Positions 27,671 to 37,397 of a stretch of DNA of 64,000 nucleotides are shown piece by piece (position 1 is the stretch's first letter; each line of letters begins with the position of its first letter). The position numbers were made by a program, and so were the translations under genes. The notes below the pieces were generated by a model. The model did not search any database, was not told the origin of the DNA, and worked only from the letters and a program-made list of their open reading frames with translations. The stretch is from an uncultured Clostridia bacterium (GTDB lineage Bacteria > Bacillota > Clostridia > Oscillospirales > Acutalibacteraceae): positions 1 to 64,000 of the forward strand of contig CAMAZY010000006.1 in assembly GCA_945863885.1 (NCBI GenBank). The letters are read 5' to 3'.

Positions 27671-30334
27671 ATGAAAAAGGTCATATCCGTACTGTTGTGT
27701 GCCGTTCTGATGTTCGGTGTAATGGCGCCGATGTCAGCTTTTGCGGCGGACGATTACAGCTTGATTTTCACTTATTCCGACATTCAGGCGAATAAATCAA
27801 GCTACGATTTACGTTACGGAACAAACTCCAACCATATTGAATGGCAATGGCTTCCAAGCTATAACGGCGGCAGAATCGTTTACCTTGCCCGGAATGAATA
27901 TGAGGGCTTTCAGGTTTACTTTTACGAAAAAGCCGAAAGCGGAAGAACCCTCAATATTTCCGTTTCACCGTTTCTGAATGCAAGCGGCGAAGAACTCTCG
28001 GCAAAGGTATATAACGAGGTTTATATGAATCCCGAAGGCTTCACTTCGGACAAGTTTGCCGAAGCGCTGGTTCCCTATGCCGGCGAGGGTGTTCAGACCG
28101 TACAGAACGAAAGCAATATGTTCTATGTCGAGCTGAAATCGTCGGACACGCAGACGCCGGGTGACTACACGGCTACCGTAACCTTGTCAGACGAAAACGG
28201 TGTACTCAATACAACAAAAATGACGGCAAGAGTCTGGAACTTTGCGCTTCCCGAAGGCCACCTTTCCACCTATCTCTGCGGTCTTTATAATTCGGCGTCG
28301 GGCTATGACACAACGTCAGGCTTCCTTAAACTTTCCGGTGTCAGATTTGAAAACGGCAAGGTGATTGCCGAAGACAAAGAGCTTGCAAAGGAAATCCTTT
28401 CCGGCTGGGACGATTTTCTTCTGGAGCACGGCGTCAATTCTTATGAAATCCCGGCTTATGTAATTGACGATGACGTAAAGCAAGCCGAACTTCTCATGGC
28501 GGACACAAGACGCAGTATGTTCATGGTTCCTGTCGAGGGCAGCTATGGCAGTCAGTCAGCCGCCGCCTCGATTACCAAGTATAAAAATATCGTAGTCGGC
28601 AACAGTGAGCTTGAAGACAAAGCATTCTTCTACCCGTGGGACGAACCGAGCTGGGCAAGCGACGCCGATACGGTTGATTTCGACGCAAGAATCAATGCTA
28701 TCAAATCGGTCTGGGGTGACAATTACCACGCCATGGTACCGTTCTTTGGTACCGATTCGGCAACGCTTGACTTCAAACTGTCCAAGCTGAAAGCTTCCAC
28801 CGATATTTACTGCCCGAATCAGAATGCGGCTTATAGCTCTGAAACGGTCAGAAATGCTTTCCTTGATACAAACTGGCACAAGTCGCTTCGCTATCAGGGT
28901 GACACATGGAACGGCAATACCTATGTCTGGACCTACGGGAAAAGTGCCAAGGGCGTTTTTGCCCGTGCTTTGCAATGGCAGGCGGCGGCGCTCAATTCAG
29001 ACGGAATGCTTCACTGGAACTGCGGCTTTGTCCCGTATGACAAAAACGGAAATGTATATGACGTATTTGAAAACAATTCCGTACCGGGCAAGTCTTACCC
29101 CTCAACCGGCAACGGCGACGGTATCTTCGTCTACTCGGGCGCTTCACTTGGTCTTGACCCGGCGACCCCGATTGCATCTCTTCGCCTGAAGCATATCGCA
29201 AGCGGTATGGACGACTTCGATTATCTTCAGCTTGTCAAGGAGTTTTTGGGCGAAGACGAGTACACAACCTATCTCAATAAATTCCTTACAAAGTACAATT
29301 CCAACGGGATCAATAAAATCTGGAATTCCCATGAGGGTGCCTTTGTCGATTGGGAATGTGTAACAATCAACAATATCCGGACGGCAATGGGTAACGCTCT
29401 TTCTGCGTCGAACACCGAGCACAATTACGGTGGGTGGCAGACCGTCGTCACATCGGACGACATCCATAACGGTCTTGAAGTTCGCACATGCGAAAACTGC
29501 GGCGCAAAAGAAAGCCGGAAGACCGATGTCAAGGGCTGTGACCACGAGGAATATATTTCCTCACCTGCTGTTGCGGCAACCTGCACAAGCGAAGGAAAAA
29601 CAGCCGAGAAAAAGTGCTCGATTTGCGGTGAAGTCGTAAAAGAAAGCATCGCAATTGCTCCGACGGCGCACCGGACGGTAACCGTTGCCGCAAAGAATCC
29701 GACCTGCACCGAGGACGGCTATGAAGCATATAAAAAGTGCCTGAACTGTGATTACAGCACCTATGTCCTTGCCCCTGCCACCGGTCACACAAGCGACGGC
29801 GGTGCTATTACAAAACAGCCGACTTGCAGCGCAGAGGGTGAAAAGACCTATACCTGCACAGTCTGCGGCGAGATAATCAGCACCGAGCCGATTGAAAAGA
29901 CGGCGCATACCTACAAGATAACGACCGTTCCGGCAACCTGCACACAAAACGGTAGCGAAACGTCAATCTGCGAGGTCTGTGGCGACAAACAGACCAAGGT
30001 TATTCCCGCAACGGGTCACCCGAACAAATATGAAACAAAGCAAGTGCCTGCCACCTGTACCGAAAGCGGCTTTACCGCCGGTGTCTATTGCCCCGACTGT
30101 AAGCAATACCTGAGCGGCCACGAAGTAATTGCGGCGGCGGGACATCACGATGTAAACGAGGACGGACTCTGTGACGATTGCGGCATTACGATGACGAAAG
30201 ACGACACGGGCGAGGACTGCACCTGCATCTGTCATAAAACCGGCTTCATGGGCTTTATCTGGAAGATTCTGCGGTTCTTCTATAAGATATTCGGAACCAA
30301 TCAAGTCTGTGCTTGCGGTCAGGCACATTATTGA
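27671..30334 (+). CDS. Secreted DUF4091-type protein with C-terminal CxxC/His repeat modules
   Basis: Signal peptide MKKVISVLLCAVLMFGVMAPMSAFA; W-rich region (WHKSLRYQGDTWNGNTYVWTYG); repeated ATCTxxG...Y.C..CG modules from ~29400. Confidence 0.75.
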   Translation: MKKVISVLLCAVLMFGVMAPMSAFAADDYSLIFTYSDIQANKSSYDLRYGTNSNHIEWQWLPSYNGGRIVYLARNEYEGFQVYFYEKAESGRTLNISVSPFLNASGEELSAKVYNEVYMNPEGFTSDKFAEALVPYAGEGVQTVQNESNMFYVELKSSDTQTPGDYTATVTLSDENGVLNTTKMTARVWNFALPEGHLSTYLCGLYNSASGYDTTSGFLKLSGVRFENGKVIAEDKELAKEILSGWDDFLLEHGVNSYEIPAYVIDDDVKQAELLMADTRRSMFMVPVEGSYGSQSAAASITKYKNIVVGNSELEDKAFFYPWDEPSWASDADTVDFDARINAIKSVWGDNYHAMVPFFGTDSATLDFKLSKLKASTDIYCPNQNAAYSSETVRNAFLDTNWHKSLRYQGDTWNGNTYVWTYGKSAKGVFARALQWQAAALNSDGMLHWNCGFVPYDKNGNVYDVFENNSVPGKSYPSTGNGDGIFVYSGASLGLDPATPIASLRLKHIASGMDDFDYLQLVKEFLGEDEYTTYLNKFLTKYNSNGINKIWNSHEGAFVDWECVTINNIRTAMGNALSASNTEHNYGGWQTVVTSDDIHNGLEVRTCENCGAKESRKTDVKGCDHEEYISSPAVAATCTSEGKTAEKKCSICGEVVKESIAIAPTAHRTVTVAAKNPTCTEDGYEAYKKCLNCDYSTYVLAPATGHTSDGGAITKQPTCSAEGEKTYTCTVCGEIISTEPIEKTAHTYKITTVPATCTQNGSETSICEVCGDKQTKVIPATGHPNKYETKQVPATCTESGFTAGVYCPDCKQYLSGHEVIAAAGHHDVNEDGLCDDCGITMTKDDTGEDCTCICHKTGFMGFIWKILRFFYKIFGTNQVCACGQAHY

Positions 30335-30381
30335 TAGAATTCAATAACGCCCTATGATGTAAACATCTGATTGAAGCGTAA

Positions 30382-30426
30382 CCCCCGAAGAATCAGCTCT
30401 CTTAAATGAGCGACATTCTTCGGGGG
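30382..30426. terminator. Terminator between convergent genes
   Basis: cccccgaagaat...attcttcggggg. Confidence 0.65.
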
Positions 30427-30503
30427 ATGTCTTTTTCAGATTTCAGAAGGAACCGTCTTTCACCGGTGTGAAAAAAACGGTTCTTTGTCATACCGACATC
30501 GTA

Positions 30504-31553
30504 TCAATACAATTCCGCAAGCTCGTAAATCAGCTTTTCGGTTTCCTCCCAACCGATGCACGGATCGGTGATGGATTTACCGTAGGTGCCCTCGCCGATC
30601 TTCTGACAGCCGTTTTCGATATAGCTTTCAATCATGAGTCCCTTGACAAGCTTGTCGATGTCACCGCTGCAACGGCACGAATGCAGGATTTCTTTGGCGA
30701 TTCTCGGCTGGTGCATGTACTTTTTCGCCGAGTTTGCGTGGTTGGTGTCCACGATAACGGCAGGATTCTCAAGTCCTCTTTCGGCGTAAAGCTCGCAAAG
30801 ACGGCTTAAATCCTCGTAGTGATAGTTCGGGAGCGACTGACCGTGCTTGTTGACGTAGCCTCTTAAAATAGCATGGGCAAGCGGATTGCCGTGGGAATGT
30901 ACCTGCCAGCCTCTGTAAATGAAGTCGTGCTCATGCTGAGCGGCGGTAATCGAGTTCATCATAACCGAAAGGTCGCCGCCGGTGGGGTTCTTCATGCCGA
31001 CGGGGATATCAAGACCGCTCGAAACAAGGCGATGCTCCTGATTTTCAACCGAGCGTGCGCCGATTGCCGTATAGCCTAAAACGTCCGAAAGATAACGGTA
31101 GTTGTCGGGATACAGCATTTCGTCCGCACAGGTGAAGCCGGTTTCGTTGACCGCTCTCATGTGAAGCTTACGGATGGCGATAATGCCGCCGATAAGGTCG
31201 GGATCTCCGTTCGGGTCGGGCTGGTGAAGCATACCTTTGTAGCCGTCACCGGTGGTTCTCGGCTTGTTGGTGTAGATTCTCGGAACGATGAAAATTTTGT
31301 CCTTGACCTTTTCCTGAACGGGAACAAGCCGGGATATGTAATCCATAACCGAGTCCTCGTTGTCCGCCGAGCACGGGCCGATCACAAGCACAAGCTTTCT
31401 TACCTTGCCCTCGAAAATGGCTTTCAGCTCTGCGTCACGCTCCGCTTTGATTCTCTGTGCTTCCTCGGAAATCGGGAACTGCTTTTTGATTTCCATCGGA
31501 ATGGGTAATTTGAATGCAAACTCCATATTCATTGTTTTTTCCTCACCTTTCAT
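30504..31553 (-). CDS. aroF: 3-deoxy-7-phosphoheptulonate (DAHP) synthase, AroG/AroF type
   Basis: LVIGPCSADNEDSVMDYISRL..IFIVPRIYTNKPRTTGDGYKGMLHQPDPNGDPDL. Confidence 0.95.
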   Translation of the reverse strand: MKGEEKTMNMEFAFKLPIPMEIKKQFPISEEAQRIKAERDAELKAIFEGKVRKLVLVIGPCSADNEDSVMDYISRLVPVQEKVKDKIFIVPRIYTNKPRTTGDGYKGMLHQPDPNGDPDLIGGIIAIRKLHMRAVNETGFTCADEMLYPDNYRYLSDVLGYTAIGARSVENQEHRLVSSGLDIPVGMKNPTGGDLSVMMNSITAAQHEHDFIYRGWQVHSHGNPLAHAILRGYVNKHGQSLPNYHYEDLSRLCELYAERGLENPAVIVDTNHANSAKKYMHQPRIAKEILHSCRCSGDIDKLVKGLMIESYIENGCQKIGEGTYGKSITDPCIGWEETEKLIYELAELY

Positions 31554-32404
31554 TTATCAAATAATTTTCTTCTTTCGGTTGCACACTTCATCATATCCAT
31601 CATGCCCTCCCGGTCGTCGTTTTCAAGAAAACCGTAAAGCTTTTCGAACTGACCCATGAATAAGTCCATCTGGCGAAGAAGTGCGTCTTTGTTTAAAAGG
31701 AACAACTCGCTCCACATAACCTCGTTGATATTGGCGATTCTTGTCAGGTCACGGAACGAGTCACCCGTGTACTTTTCAAGATGCTCATGCTCGTAGCAGG
31801 TCATCAGCGCAACGGCCAAGCAGTGCGTCAGCTGAGACACGAAGCCGATCATCTCGTCGTGCTCGGCGGGAGACAGCTGGCAGATTCTTCCGAAGCCCAA
31901 AATTTCACCGATGCGCATACACGCTTCGATGTTTTCCTCGGTGTTCTTTTCGGTCGGAACGACAACGTAGTTTGCGCCGAAGAAGATTTTTTCGTCGCTG
32001 TTTTCGACGCCGTACACCTCACGGCCTGCCATCGGGTGGGCGGAGACAAATTCCACGCCGTCGGGCAGAATCGACTGAATCTTATCGACGATGCACCGCT
32101 TGACGCCCGTAACATCGGTAATCATGGTGCCTTTTTTGATGTACTTGCCGTACTGTTCTATCCAGTCGACGAAGATATGCGGATAAAGCGAAAAAATGAT
32201 GATGTCCGCATTCGAGATAAGCTCCGGGTCAACCTCGGTCGTCGCTTTTTCGACGATTTCATGCTCAAGCGCATAGTCAACCGAGGACTGCGAACGGGTG
32301 ATCGCATCGACATGATAGCCCTTTTCGGTAAAGCCCCTTGCGTAGCTTCCGCCGAGCAATCCTAAGCCGACGATTAGAAATCTTGTGTTTTTGTTGATAA
32401 TCAT
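31550..32404 (-). CDS. tyrA: Prephenate dehydrogenase
   Basis: RFLIVGLGLLGGSYARGFTEKGYHVDAITRS..VSAHPMAGREVYGVENSDEKIFFGANYVVVP; overlaps neighbours by 4 bp. Confidence 0.93.
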   Translation of the reverse strand: MIINKNTRFLIVGLGLLGGSYARGFTEKGYHVDAITRSQSSVDYALEHEIVEKATTEVDPELISNADIIIFSLYPHIFVDWIEQYGKYIKKGTMITDVTGVKRCIVDKIQSILPDGVEFVSAHPMAGREVYGVENSDEKIFFGANYVVVPTEKNTEENIEACMRIGEILGFGRICQLSPAEHDEMIGFVSQLTHCLAVALMTCYEHEHLEKYTGDSFRDLTRIANINEVMWSELFLLNKDALLRQMDLFMGQFEKLYGFLENDDREGMMDMMKCATERRKLFDK

Positions 32405-33609
32405 TTGATTGTAACCTCCACTCCCAAGCGTTTCAGCACGTCAAAAAAGCCGGGAAAGCTTTTGCTGACCGCTTCGGCGCCGTCAATTTCCGCTCCGTAT
32501 CGGCTCGCAAGCACCGCAAGCGACATGACGACCCGGTGGTCATTATGTCCCGACAGGATTTCCGTCGGCTTGTGAAGCGTTGACGGCTCGACCGTGATTT
32601 TATTCTCTTCTGTTTTTATTTCAGCCCCGAATTTCGAAAGCTCCTCTTTCATAACGGTGCCCCGGTCGCTTTCTTTCAGCCGCAGCCGCTTTGTGCCGGT
32701 AAAAACTGCGCCGTTTTTCGCACTTGCTATCGTCATCAGAATCGGTGCCAAGTCCGGGCAGTCGGAAACGTCGATTTTGGGCTTTCCGCCTTCCAGAAGC
32801 GGATAGTGCTTTTTATATACGCTGTCGCCCTGCAAGCTGTTTTCCCGAAGTCCCGTGACGGTGACGCTTCCGCCGAGAACGTTGAAAGCGTCAAGAAAAG
32901 CCGCCCCCGAATAGTCGCCCTCAACACTTAGTGAGCAAGACTTGTACGCCTGACCCGAAGAAGCGGTAAGGGTGTTTTCGTCCTCCCATCTGACAAAAAC
33001 GCCGAAAGAACGCATCGCGTCAACCGTCATATTGATATAACTGCGGCTTTCGACCGGCGGAATCAGCTTTATCCGGCTTTCCGCTTTCAAAAACGGCAGG
33101 GTGAACAGCAAGCCGCTTACAAACTGACTGCTGATATTCCCCGGTACGGTGAAGTCGCCGCCTTGAAGCGTTCCTTTGATTTCGATTGCGTCGAGCGTCT
33201 GACTGTAAGAAAGACCTCTTTCTTTGCAGATTTCCTCATAAACGCTCATCGGCCGTTTCATCAGAAGCCCTGCGCCCGTGAACCGCTGTCGGTTTTCGTT
33301 CAAAAGAAGCAACGGCAGGATAAACCGCAGGGTACTTCCGCTTTCCCGGCAGAAAAAGTCGCTTTCGGGAATGTCGCAAATATTTTCGATTCCCCGAACC
33401 GTGACCGTATCGCCCTCTTTTTTGATTTCGGCTCCCATTTTGCTAAGGCAGTCGAGCGTCGCTAAGATGTCCTCGGAATAGGTGACGTTTTTTATGACGC
33501 TTTCGCCCTTTGCCAAGGCGGCGCAGATAAGAAGCCTGTGCGCCATGCTTTTTGACGAGGGAGCGGCGGCACAGCCGTCTGCTTTACTTTTTTTGATAAT
33601 TGCTGTCAT
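32401..33609 (-). CDS. aroA: 3-phosphoshikimate 1-carboxyvinyltransferase (EPSP synthase)
   Basis: SKSMAHRLLICAALAKGES..FFCRESGSTLRFILPLLL..RLRLKESDRGTVMKEELSKFGAEI. Confidence 0.95.
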   Translation of the reverse strand: MTAIIKKSKADGCAAAPSSKSMAHRLLICAALAKGESVIKNVTYSEDILATLDCLSKMGAEIKKEGDTVTVRGIENICDIPESDFFCRESGSTLRFILPLLLLNENRQRFTGAGLLMKRPMSVYEEICKERGLSYSQTLDAIEIKGTLQGGDFTVPGNISSQFVSGLLFTLPFLKAESRIKLIPPVESRSYINMTVDAMRSFGVFVRWEDENTLTASSGQAYKSCSLSVEGDYSGAAFLDAFNVLGGSVTVTGLRENSLQGDSVYKKHYPLLEGGKPKIDVSDCPDLAPILMTIASAKNGAVFTGTKRLRLKESDRGTVMKEELSKFGAEIKTEENKITVEPSTLHKPTEILSGHNDHRVVMSLAVLASRYGAEIDGAEAVSKSFPGFFDVLKRLGVEVTIK

Positions 33610-34055
33610 TTTTCTGCCTTTCGGTTTTCGAGATATTTAATCAGAAAGTCGGCGGCTCGTAAGTATCCGTCCGTGCCGAGTCCGGTAATCGTCTTGACCG
33701 CCGCCTGACGGATATACGAAACCTGACGGAAGTCCTCTCTGTCCTCAACCTTAGAAATATGGACTTCGACGGTCGGTATCGAAACGGACTTTACGGCGTC
33801 TAAAATCGCCACGCTCGTATGCGTGTATGCCGCCGGATTGATAATAATGCCGTCGGTGCTTCCGTAGGCTTCCTGAATCTTATCGACTAAATCGCCCTCA
33901 TGGTTCGACTGGAAACATTCGCAGTCGATGCCCTTTCCGGCGCAGTAGCTTTCGATTTTATCGAGCAAATCCCGGTAGGTTTCCTTGCCGTAATGCTCAG
34001 GCTCCCGGATACCGAGCATATTGATGTTCGGTCCGTTCAGAAATAAAAATCTCAT
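33606..34055 (-). CDS. aroQ: Type II 3-dehydroquinate dehydratase
   Basis: LFLNGPNINMLGIREPEHYG..SNHEGDLVDKIQEAYG..IINPAAYTHTSVAILDA. Confidence 0.95.
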   Translation of the reverse strand: MRFLFLNGPNINMLGIREPEHYGKETYRDLLDKIESYCAGKGIDCECFQSNHEGDLVDKIQEAYGSTDGIIINPAAYTHTSVAILDAVKSVSIPTVEVHISKVEDREDFRQVSYIRQAAVKTITGLGTDGYLRAADFLIKYLENRKAEK

Positions 34056-35275
34056 AGTGTTTCCTCAATTCTTCTGACGGCGTTTTCGACTTTTCCGTCC
34101 ACAAAAATTTCTTCGTCCGCCGTTTCTTGATAAATCGGATACCGCTCGTCAAAGCGCTTTTGTAAATCCGTGCGGTTCCTCGAAAGCGGTCGGTCGTCCG
34201 TCGGTAAGATATCTTCAATCGGGCGGTTTAAGAAAAAGATTTTTCCGTTTGAGCGAAGAAAATCGACGTTCTCTTTTTTGAGTACTGCACCGCCGCCTGT
34301 TGCGATGACATAACCGCTTTTTGCCGAAGCTTCTTTGATGGCTTCGGTTTCAGCTGAGCGAAAGTAGGCTTCGCCCTTTTCGGCGAAAAGGGTGCTGATT
34401 GCCGTTTTTTCGTTCTTGATGATAAGCTCGTCCGTGTCGATAAATTCTTTTCCAAGCTTTTCGGCGAGTGCCTTGCCGATGGTGCTTTTTCCGCTCCCGG
34501 GCATTCCCGTCAGAACGATGTTCTGCTTTTTCGAAAGAACATACTTGTAGGTGTCCTCGTAGACGCTTTCGCCATACGTTGTGTCAAGAAAAATTTCGCT
34601 TGCCAGTACCGCCTGAGAAACCAGCATATACAGTCCGCAGCAGCCCTCGACACCTTTTTCTTTCGCTTGTCGGACAAGCTTTGTTTCAAGCGGATTATAG
34701 ACCACGTCAACAACACCTTGTAAATGTTCGAAGCCGTCAAGCGAAATCGCCGCCGTGTCATTCTTCGGGAACATGCCGCAGGGGGTCGTGTTGATGATAA
34801 AATCGGCGTCCGCATGAAGCGACAGCACGTTTTCATAGTTCAGCTCGCCTTTGCGGCTGACTTTGTGGACGCTTGCCGCTCCCAAAGCCTTTGAAACGGC
34901 AAAAGCGGTTTTCGATGTTCCGCCGCTGCCTAAAATCAGCACCTTTTTATCCGCAAAGTCAAAGCCCTGACGCAAAATCAGCTTTTTAAGACCGCCGAAG
35001 TCGGTGTTGTATCCGTAAAGTGCTCCGTCACGGTTGACAACCGTGTTGACCGCTCCGATTTCCTTTGCCGTCGGGTCGATGTAGGAAAGGTACTCCATGA
35101 CCCGTTGTTTATACGGAATGGTGACGTTGATGCCCGAAAAATCCCGCTTTGTCATAAAGGCATCGAAGTCGTCGGGCGCAACCTCGACAATATCATATTC
35201 ATACGGCGCAAAATGCTCGTGAATCACTTTCGAGAAGCTGTGACCGAGCTTTTCGCCGATTACTGCGTATTTCAA
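34052..35275 (-). CDS. Bifunctional shikimate dehydrogenase (N-term) / shikimate kinase (C-term) fusion
   Basis: AroE: MKYAVIGEKLGHSFSKVIHEHF..GINVTIPYKQRVMEYL..ILGSGGTSKTA; AroK: IVLTGMPGSGKSTIGKALAEKLGKEFIDTDELI..YVIATGGGAVL in one ORF. Confidence 0.93.
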   Translation of the reverse strand: MKYAVIGEKLGHSFSKVIHEHFAPYEYDIVEVAPDDFDAFMTKRDFSGINVTIPYKQRVMEYLSYIDPTAKEIGAVNTVVNRDGALYGYNTDFGGLKKLILRQGFDFADKKVLILGSGGTSKTAFAVSKALGAASVHKVSRKGELNYENVLSLHADADFIINTTPCGMFPKNDTAAISLDGFEHLQGVVDVVYNPLETKLVRQAKEKGVEGCCGLYMLVSQAVLASEIFLDTTYGESVYEDTYKYVLSKKQNIVLTGMPGSGKSTIGKALAEKLGKEFIDTDELIIKNEKTAISTLFAEKGEAYFRSAETEAIKEASAKSGYVIATGGGAVLKKENVDFLRSNGKIFFLNRPIEDILPTDDRPLSRNRTDLQKRFDERYPIYQETADEEIFVDGKVENAVRRIEETL

Positions 35276-35279
35276 AAAA

Positions 35280-36371
35280 TCATCCCTTAAAGTAGTCTGT
35301 GCCGAATCTCATCGCTAACATATCGTAAACGGTCAGTGCCGTAACGGAATCGACGACAACCGCCGCCCGTCCGATGATTGCCGGGTCGTGTCTGCCTTTG
35401 ATCTGAAGCTCGGCGTTCTCTTTTTTGATAAAGTCCACCGTATTCTGCTTTTTATAAATCGAAGCGGTCGGCTTGACAACACAGTTGAAAAGTACGGGCA
35501 TACCGTTGGTAATGCCGCCGTTGATGCCGCCGTTGTGATTCGTCACGGTTTCGATTCTGTCACCGTTCATGGTAAAGCAGTCGTTCGCTTCGCTTCCCCT
35601 CATGTCCGCAAAGCCGAAGCCTTCGCCGAATTCGACGCCCTTGACAGCGGGAACGCTGAACAGAGCGTGTGACATCACACTTTCAAAAGAATCAAACCAC
35701 GGCTCACCGACACCTGCCGGAAGCCCGACGATTGCCGTCTGTAAAACACCGCCGACGCTGTCGCCGTCTTTTGCGGCGTCTTTCATTCTTTCCGTGGCTT
35801 CCTGACGCTTTTCATCGTCAAGCATCGAGATGATGTTGTCACAAAGAATCGGGAAATCGGCTTGATAATCGCCGAAGTCACGGTCACGGACACCGGCACA
35901 AATCAGAATATGCGTACCGAGGTAGATTCCTTTTTTATTGAGCGCTTTCATCGCAATAGCCCCTGCGGCGACAAGCGGGGTCGTGATTCTTCCCGAAAAA
36001 TGTCCGCCGCCCCGGTAATCCTGAAAGCCGTGGTATTTCATATAAGCCGTATAATCGGCGTGACCCGGTCTTGCAAGGTCTTTGGTAAGCGAATAATCCT
36101 TGCTTCTCGTGTCCTCATTTTCGATGACGATACAAAGCGGTGTACCCGTGGTTTTACCCTCGAAATAACCGCTGACAATTCTGAATTCGTCCTTTTCCCG
36201 GCGCTTTGTCGATACCGTGCTAAGCCCTCTGCGGCGGTCAAGCTGGCGGGCGATAAACGCTTCGTCAACCTCGATTCCCGGGGCAAGTCCGTCCATGACT
36301 GCTCCGATTGCCGTTCCGTGGCTTTCACCGAATATGGTGACGCCCAAGGACTGTCCGAATGTATTTTTCAT
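35280..36371 (-). CDS. aroC: Chorismate synthase
   Basis: GESHGTAIGAVMDGLAPGIEVDEAFIARQLDRRRG..RPGHADYTAYMKYHGFQDYRGGGHFSGR. Confidence 0.97.
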   Translation of the reverse strand: MKNTFGQSLGVTIFGESHGTAIGAVMDGLAPGIEVDEAFIARQLDRRRGLSTVSTKRREKDEFRIVSGYFEGKTTGTPLCIVIENEDTRSKDYSLTKDLARPGHADYTAYMKYHGFQDYRGGGHFSGRITTPLVAAGAIAMKALNKKGIYLGTHILICAGVRDRDFGDYQADFPILCDNIISMLDDEKRQEATERMKDAAKDGDSVGGVLQTAIVGLPAGVGEPWFDSFESVMSHALFSVPAVKGVEFGEGFGFADMRGSEANDCFTMNGDRIETVTNHNGGINGGITNGMPVLFNCVVKPTASIYKKQNTVDFIKKENAELQIKGRHDPAIIGRAAVVVDSVTALTVYDMLAMRFGTDYFKG

Positions 36372-36386
36372 AAGTTCATAGTCTCC

Positions 36387-37388
36387 TTAAAGAAGTTCTT
36401 TGAGTTCTTCGGTCGGCACCGTCTCAAAGGTAAAAGAACCGATTTCGTTGCTTTTTACGACGGTGACGGTGCTTTTGCTGCCCGATTTCTTATCGTGCGT
36501 GAGGGCTTCAAAAGCTGCCTTTTTATCGTAGTCAAAGCTTGTCGGAAGTCCGACAGTTTCGAGAGCGGCTTTCACCTGCTCCCGGATATTGTCGCCGCAC
36601 ATCGGAAGCATACCGAGACCTACACATTCACCGTGATAAAGCGTGCCGAGGCCCACGGCGCTTTCGATTGCGTGACCTAAGGTGTGACCGAAATTCAGCA
36701 CCCGGCGAAGTCCGGCTTCCTTTTCGTCCTGCTCGACGACCGAACGCTTGACAAGAAGCGAACGGCGGATAATCTCCTCGGTCTTATCCATGTAGTTTTT
36801 ATCTTTAAAAATTTCAAAAAGCTCCCTGTCGCCCGTGATGCCCATTTTGATGGACTCGGCAAGACCGTTTGCGATCTGACGGTCGGGAAGCGTAGACAAA
36901 ACATCGGGGTCGATAATGACCTTTTTCGGCTGATAAAACGCACCGACGATGTTTTTGACCGAACAAAAGTCTATGCCTGTCTTTCCGCCGATAGAGGAAT
37001 CGACCTGAGATAAAAGGGTCGTCGGAATGTTGTAAAAATCAATGCCCCTCATATACGTTGCGGCGGCAAAGCCTGCCATGTCGCCCGTTACGCCGCCGCC
37101 GACGGCAATCACGCAGTCCTTGCGGTTAAAGCCGTTTTCTAAAAGCGACTTAAGAATACCCTGATAGGTGTCAAAGTTCTTGCTTCCCTCGCCCTCGGGA
37201 AAAACGTGGATAAACGAATGTTTAAATGCGGCGGCGACCGTCTTTGCGTACGCTTCCGGAACACCGCTGTCGGTCACAATAAGGGCTTTGTTGTCTTTTA
37301 TGTTGATATACTCGCCGACCTTTTTGAGTGCTCCCCTTTCGAGCACGATATCATAATCGGTGTCTTTCATTTTTACGGGAATAATCAT
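36387..37388 (-). CDS. aroB: 3-dehydroquinate synthase
   Basis: VIAVGGGVTGDMAGFAAATYMRGIDFYNIPTTLLSQVDSSIGGKTGID..NFGHTLGHAIE. Confidence 0.97.
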   Translation of the reverse strand: MIIPVKMKDTDYDIVLERGALKKVGEYINIKDNKALIVTDSGVPEAYAKTVAAAFKHSFIHVFPEGEGSKNFDTYQGILKSLLENGFNRKDCVIAVGGGVTGDMAGFAAATYMRGIDFYNIPTTLLSQVDSSIGGKTGIDFCSVKNIVGAFYQPKKVIIDPDVLSTLPDRQIANGLAESIKMGITGDRELFEIFKDKNYMDKTEEIIRRSLLVKRSVVEQDEKEAGLRRVLNFGHTLGHAIESAVGLGTLYHGECVGLGMLPMCGDNIREQVKAALETVGLPTSFDYDKKAAFEALTHDKKSGSKSTVTVVKSNEIGSFTFETVPTEELKELL

Positions 37389-37397
37389 GTTCTTACC

